Shown: in pieces, positions 5,408 through 5,467 of the stretch
Layout: each line of letters starts with the position of its first letter
Numbering within the stretch: the stretch's first letter is position 1
Assembly (NCBI GenBank): GCA_905214715.1
Contig: CAJMMT010000034.1
Span: 1 to 5,467, forward strand
Length of the DNA stretch: 5,467 bases
Source: an uncultured bacterium
Lineage (GTDB): Bacteria; Bacteroidota; Bacteroidia; Bacteroidales; Muribaculaceae
Direction of reading: 5' to 3'
Made by a program: the position numbers and the translations under genes
The notes under the pieces: generated by a model
The model's input: only the letters and a program-made list of their open reading frames with translations
Database searches by the model: none
What the model was told of the DNA's origin: nothing

Positions 5408-5417
5408 ATCGTGTAAA
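5397..5417. other. Candidate recombination core: TTTACAC-N7-GTGTAAA
   Basis: Perfect 7-base inverted arms (5397-5403 and 5411-5417) flank the 7-base spacer CCAAATC. Tyrosine recombinases such as those of Bacteroides elements cut at inverted half-sites around a spacer of about this size. It sits at the far side of the int upstream region, next to a possible flanking gene end, where an attachment site would be expected. No second copy was found, so this remains a guess. Confidence 0.3.
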
Positions 5418-5430
5418 GTCGGGTGTTTTT
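5400..5430 (+). terminator. Terminator-like inverted repeat ACACCC/GGGTGT
   Basis: ACACCC (5400-5405) pairs with GGGTGT (5421-5426) over a 15-base loop, followed by TTTT (5427-5430). It resembles a plus-strand terminator, but no plus-strand gene precedes it, and it overlaps the candidate recombination core. It may instead be part of the binding-site architecture. Confidence 0.3.
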
Positions 5431-5467
5431 ACTTGAGAGCCTCAGCCATGAGTGTTAGAAAAAGCCC
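5429..5467 (-). CDS. Possible 3' end of a flanking gene (partial)
   Basis: One minus frame is open from the window edge to TAA at 5429-5431, reading GLFLTLMAEALK. Twelve codons are too few to recognise. Support is positional only: a strong hairpin terminator (5357-5378) lies downstream on the same strand, as expected after a gene end. It may be the chromosomal neighbour or another element gene, or not coding at all. Confidence 0.2.
   Translation of the reverse strand, partial: GLFLTLMAEALK

Noticed and set aside
1..5467. CRISPR array, tRNA or rRNA genes, toxin-antitoxin or antiphage cargo
   Set aside because: No regularly spaced long repeats, no cloverleaf or rRNA sequence, and no ORF with such features was seen.

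Overview
The window looks like part of a Bacteroidales integrative mobilizable element (IME). Evidence: a Bacteroidales-style tyrosine integrase, a DUF3853 helix-turn-helix protein, a replication-initiator-like protein with a DUF7833-type C-terminal part, a MobV-family relaxase, and a TAnnTTTG-type promoter element upstream of the DUF3853 gene. These family names come from my reading of the proteins, not from a search. All credible genes are on the minus strand.

Layout, in minus-strand transcription order from right to left: a possible 3' end of a flanking gene (5429-5467); a 250-base non-coding region with paired 12-bp-phased repeats, inverted repeats and a strong hairpin (5182-5428), possibly the attachment and integrase-control region; the integrase (3877-5181); a 300-base AT-rich intergenic region with a terminator-like hairpin, a cluster of GTGGA repeats including one perfect DnaA box, and the promoter of the next gene (3575-3876); DUF3853 (3269-3574); the N-terminal helix-turn-helix half of an initiator-like protein (2734-3219 or 3183); directly after it, in the same frame beyond one TAA codon, the C-terminal half (2368-2733); a weakly supported 145-residue ORF (1881-2318) whose 3' half overlaps inverted repeats; a repeat-rich GC-rich stretch (1606-1880), the best candidate for oriT; the MobV relaxase (133-1605); and a short tail with a weak terminator-like hairpin (1-132).

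Inferred life cycle: the integrase excises and inserts the element, DUF3853 may act as a DNA-binding regulator or excision factor, the initiator-like protein may support replication of the excised circle, and MobV nicks oriT so a co-resident conjugative element can transfer it. No coupling protein, mating-pair genes, primase or cargo gene is visible. The left attachment site was not found, so the element probably continues beyond base 1. The relaxase half is visibly richer in G+C than the integrase half, which suggests a mosaic.

The points most worth checking are the in-frame stop splitting the initiator, the short sequences shared by the two non-coding regions flanking int, the DnaA-box/GTGGA cluster, and the inverted-repeat-dense region upstream of mobV.
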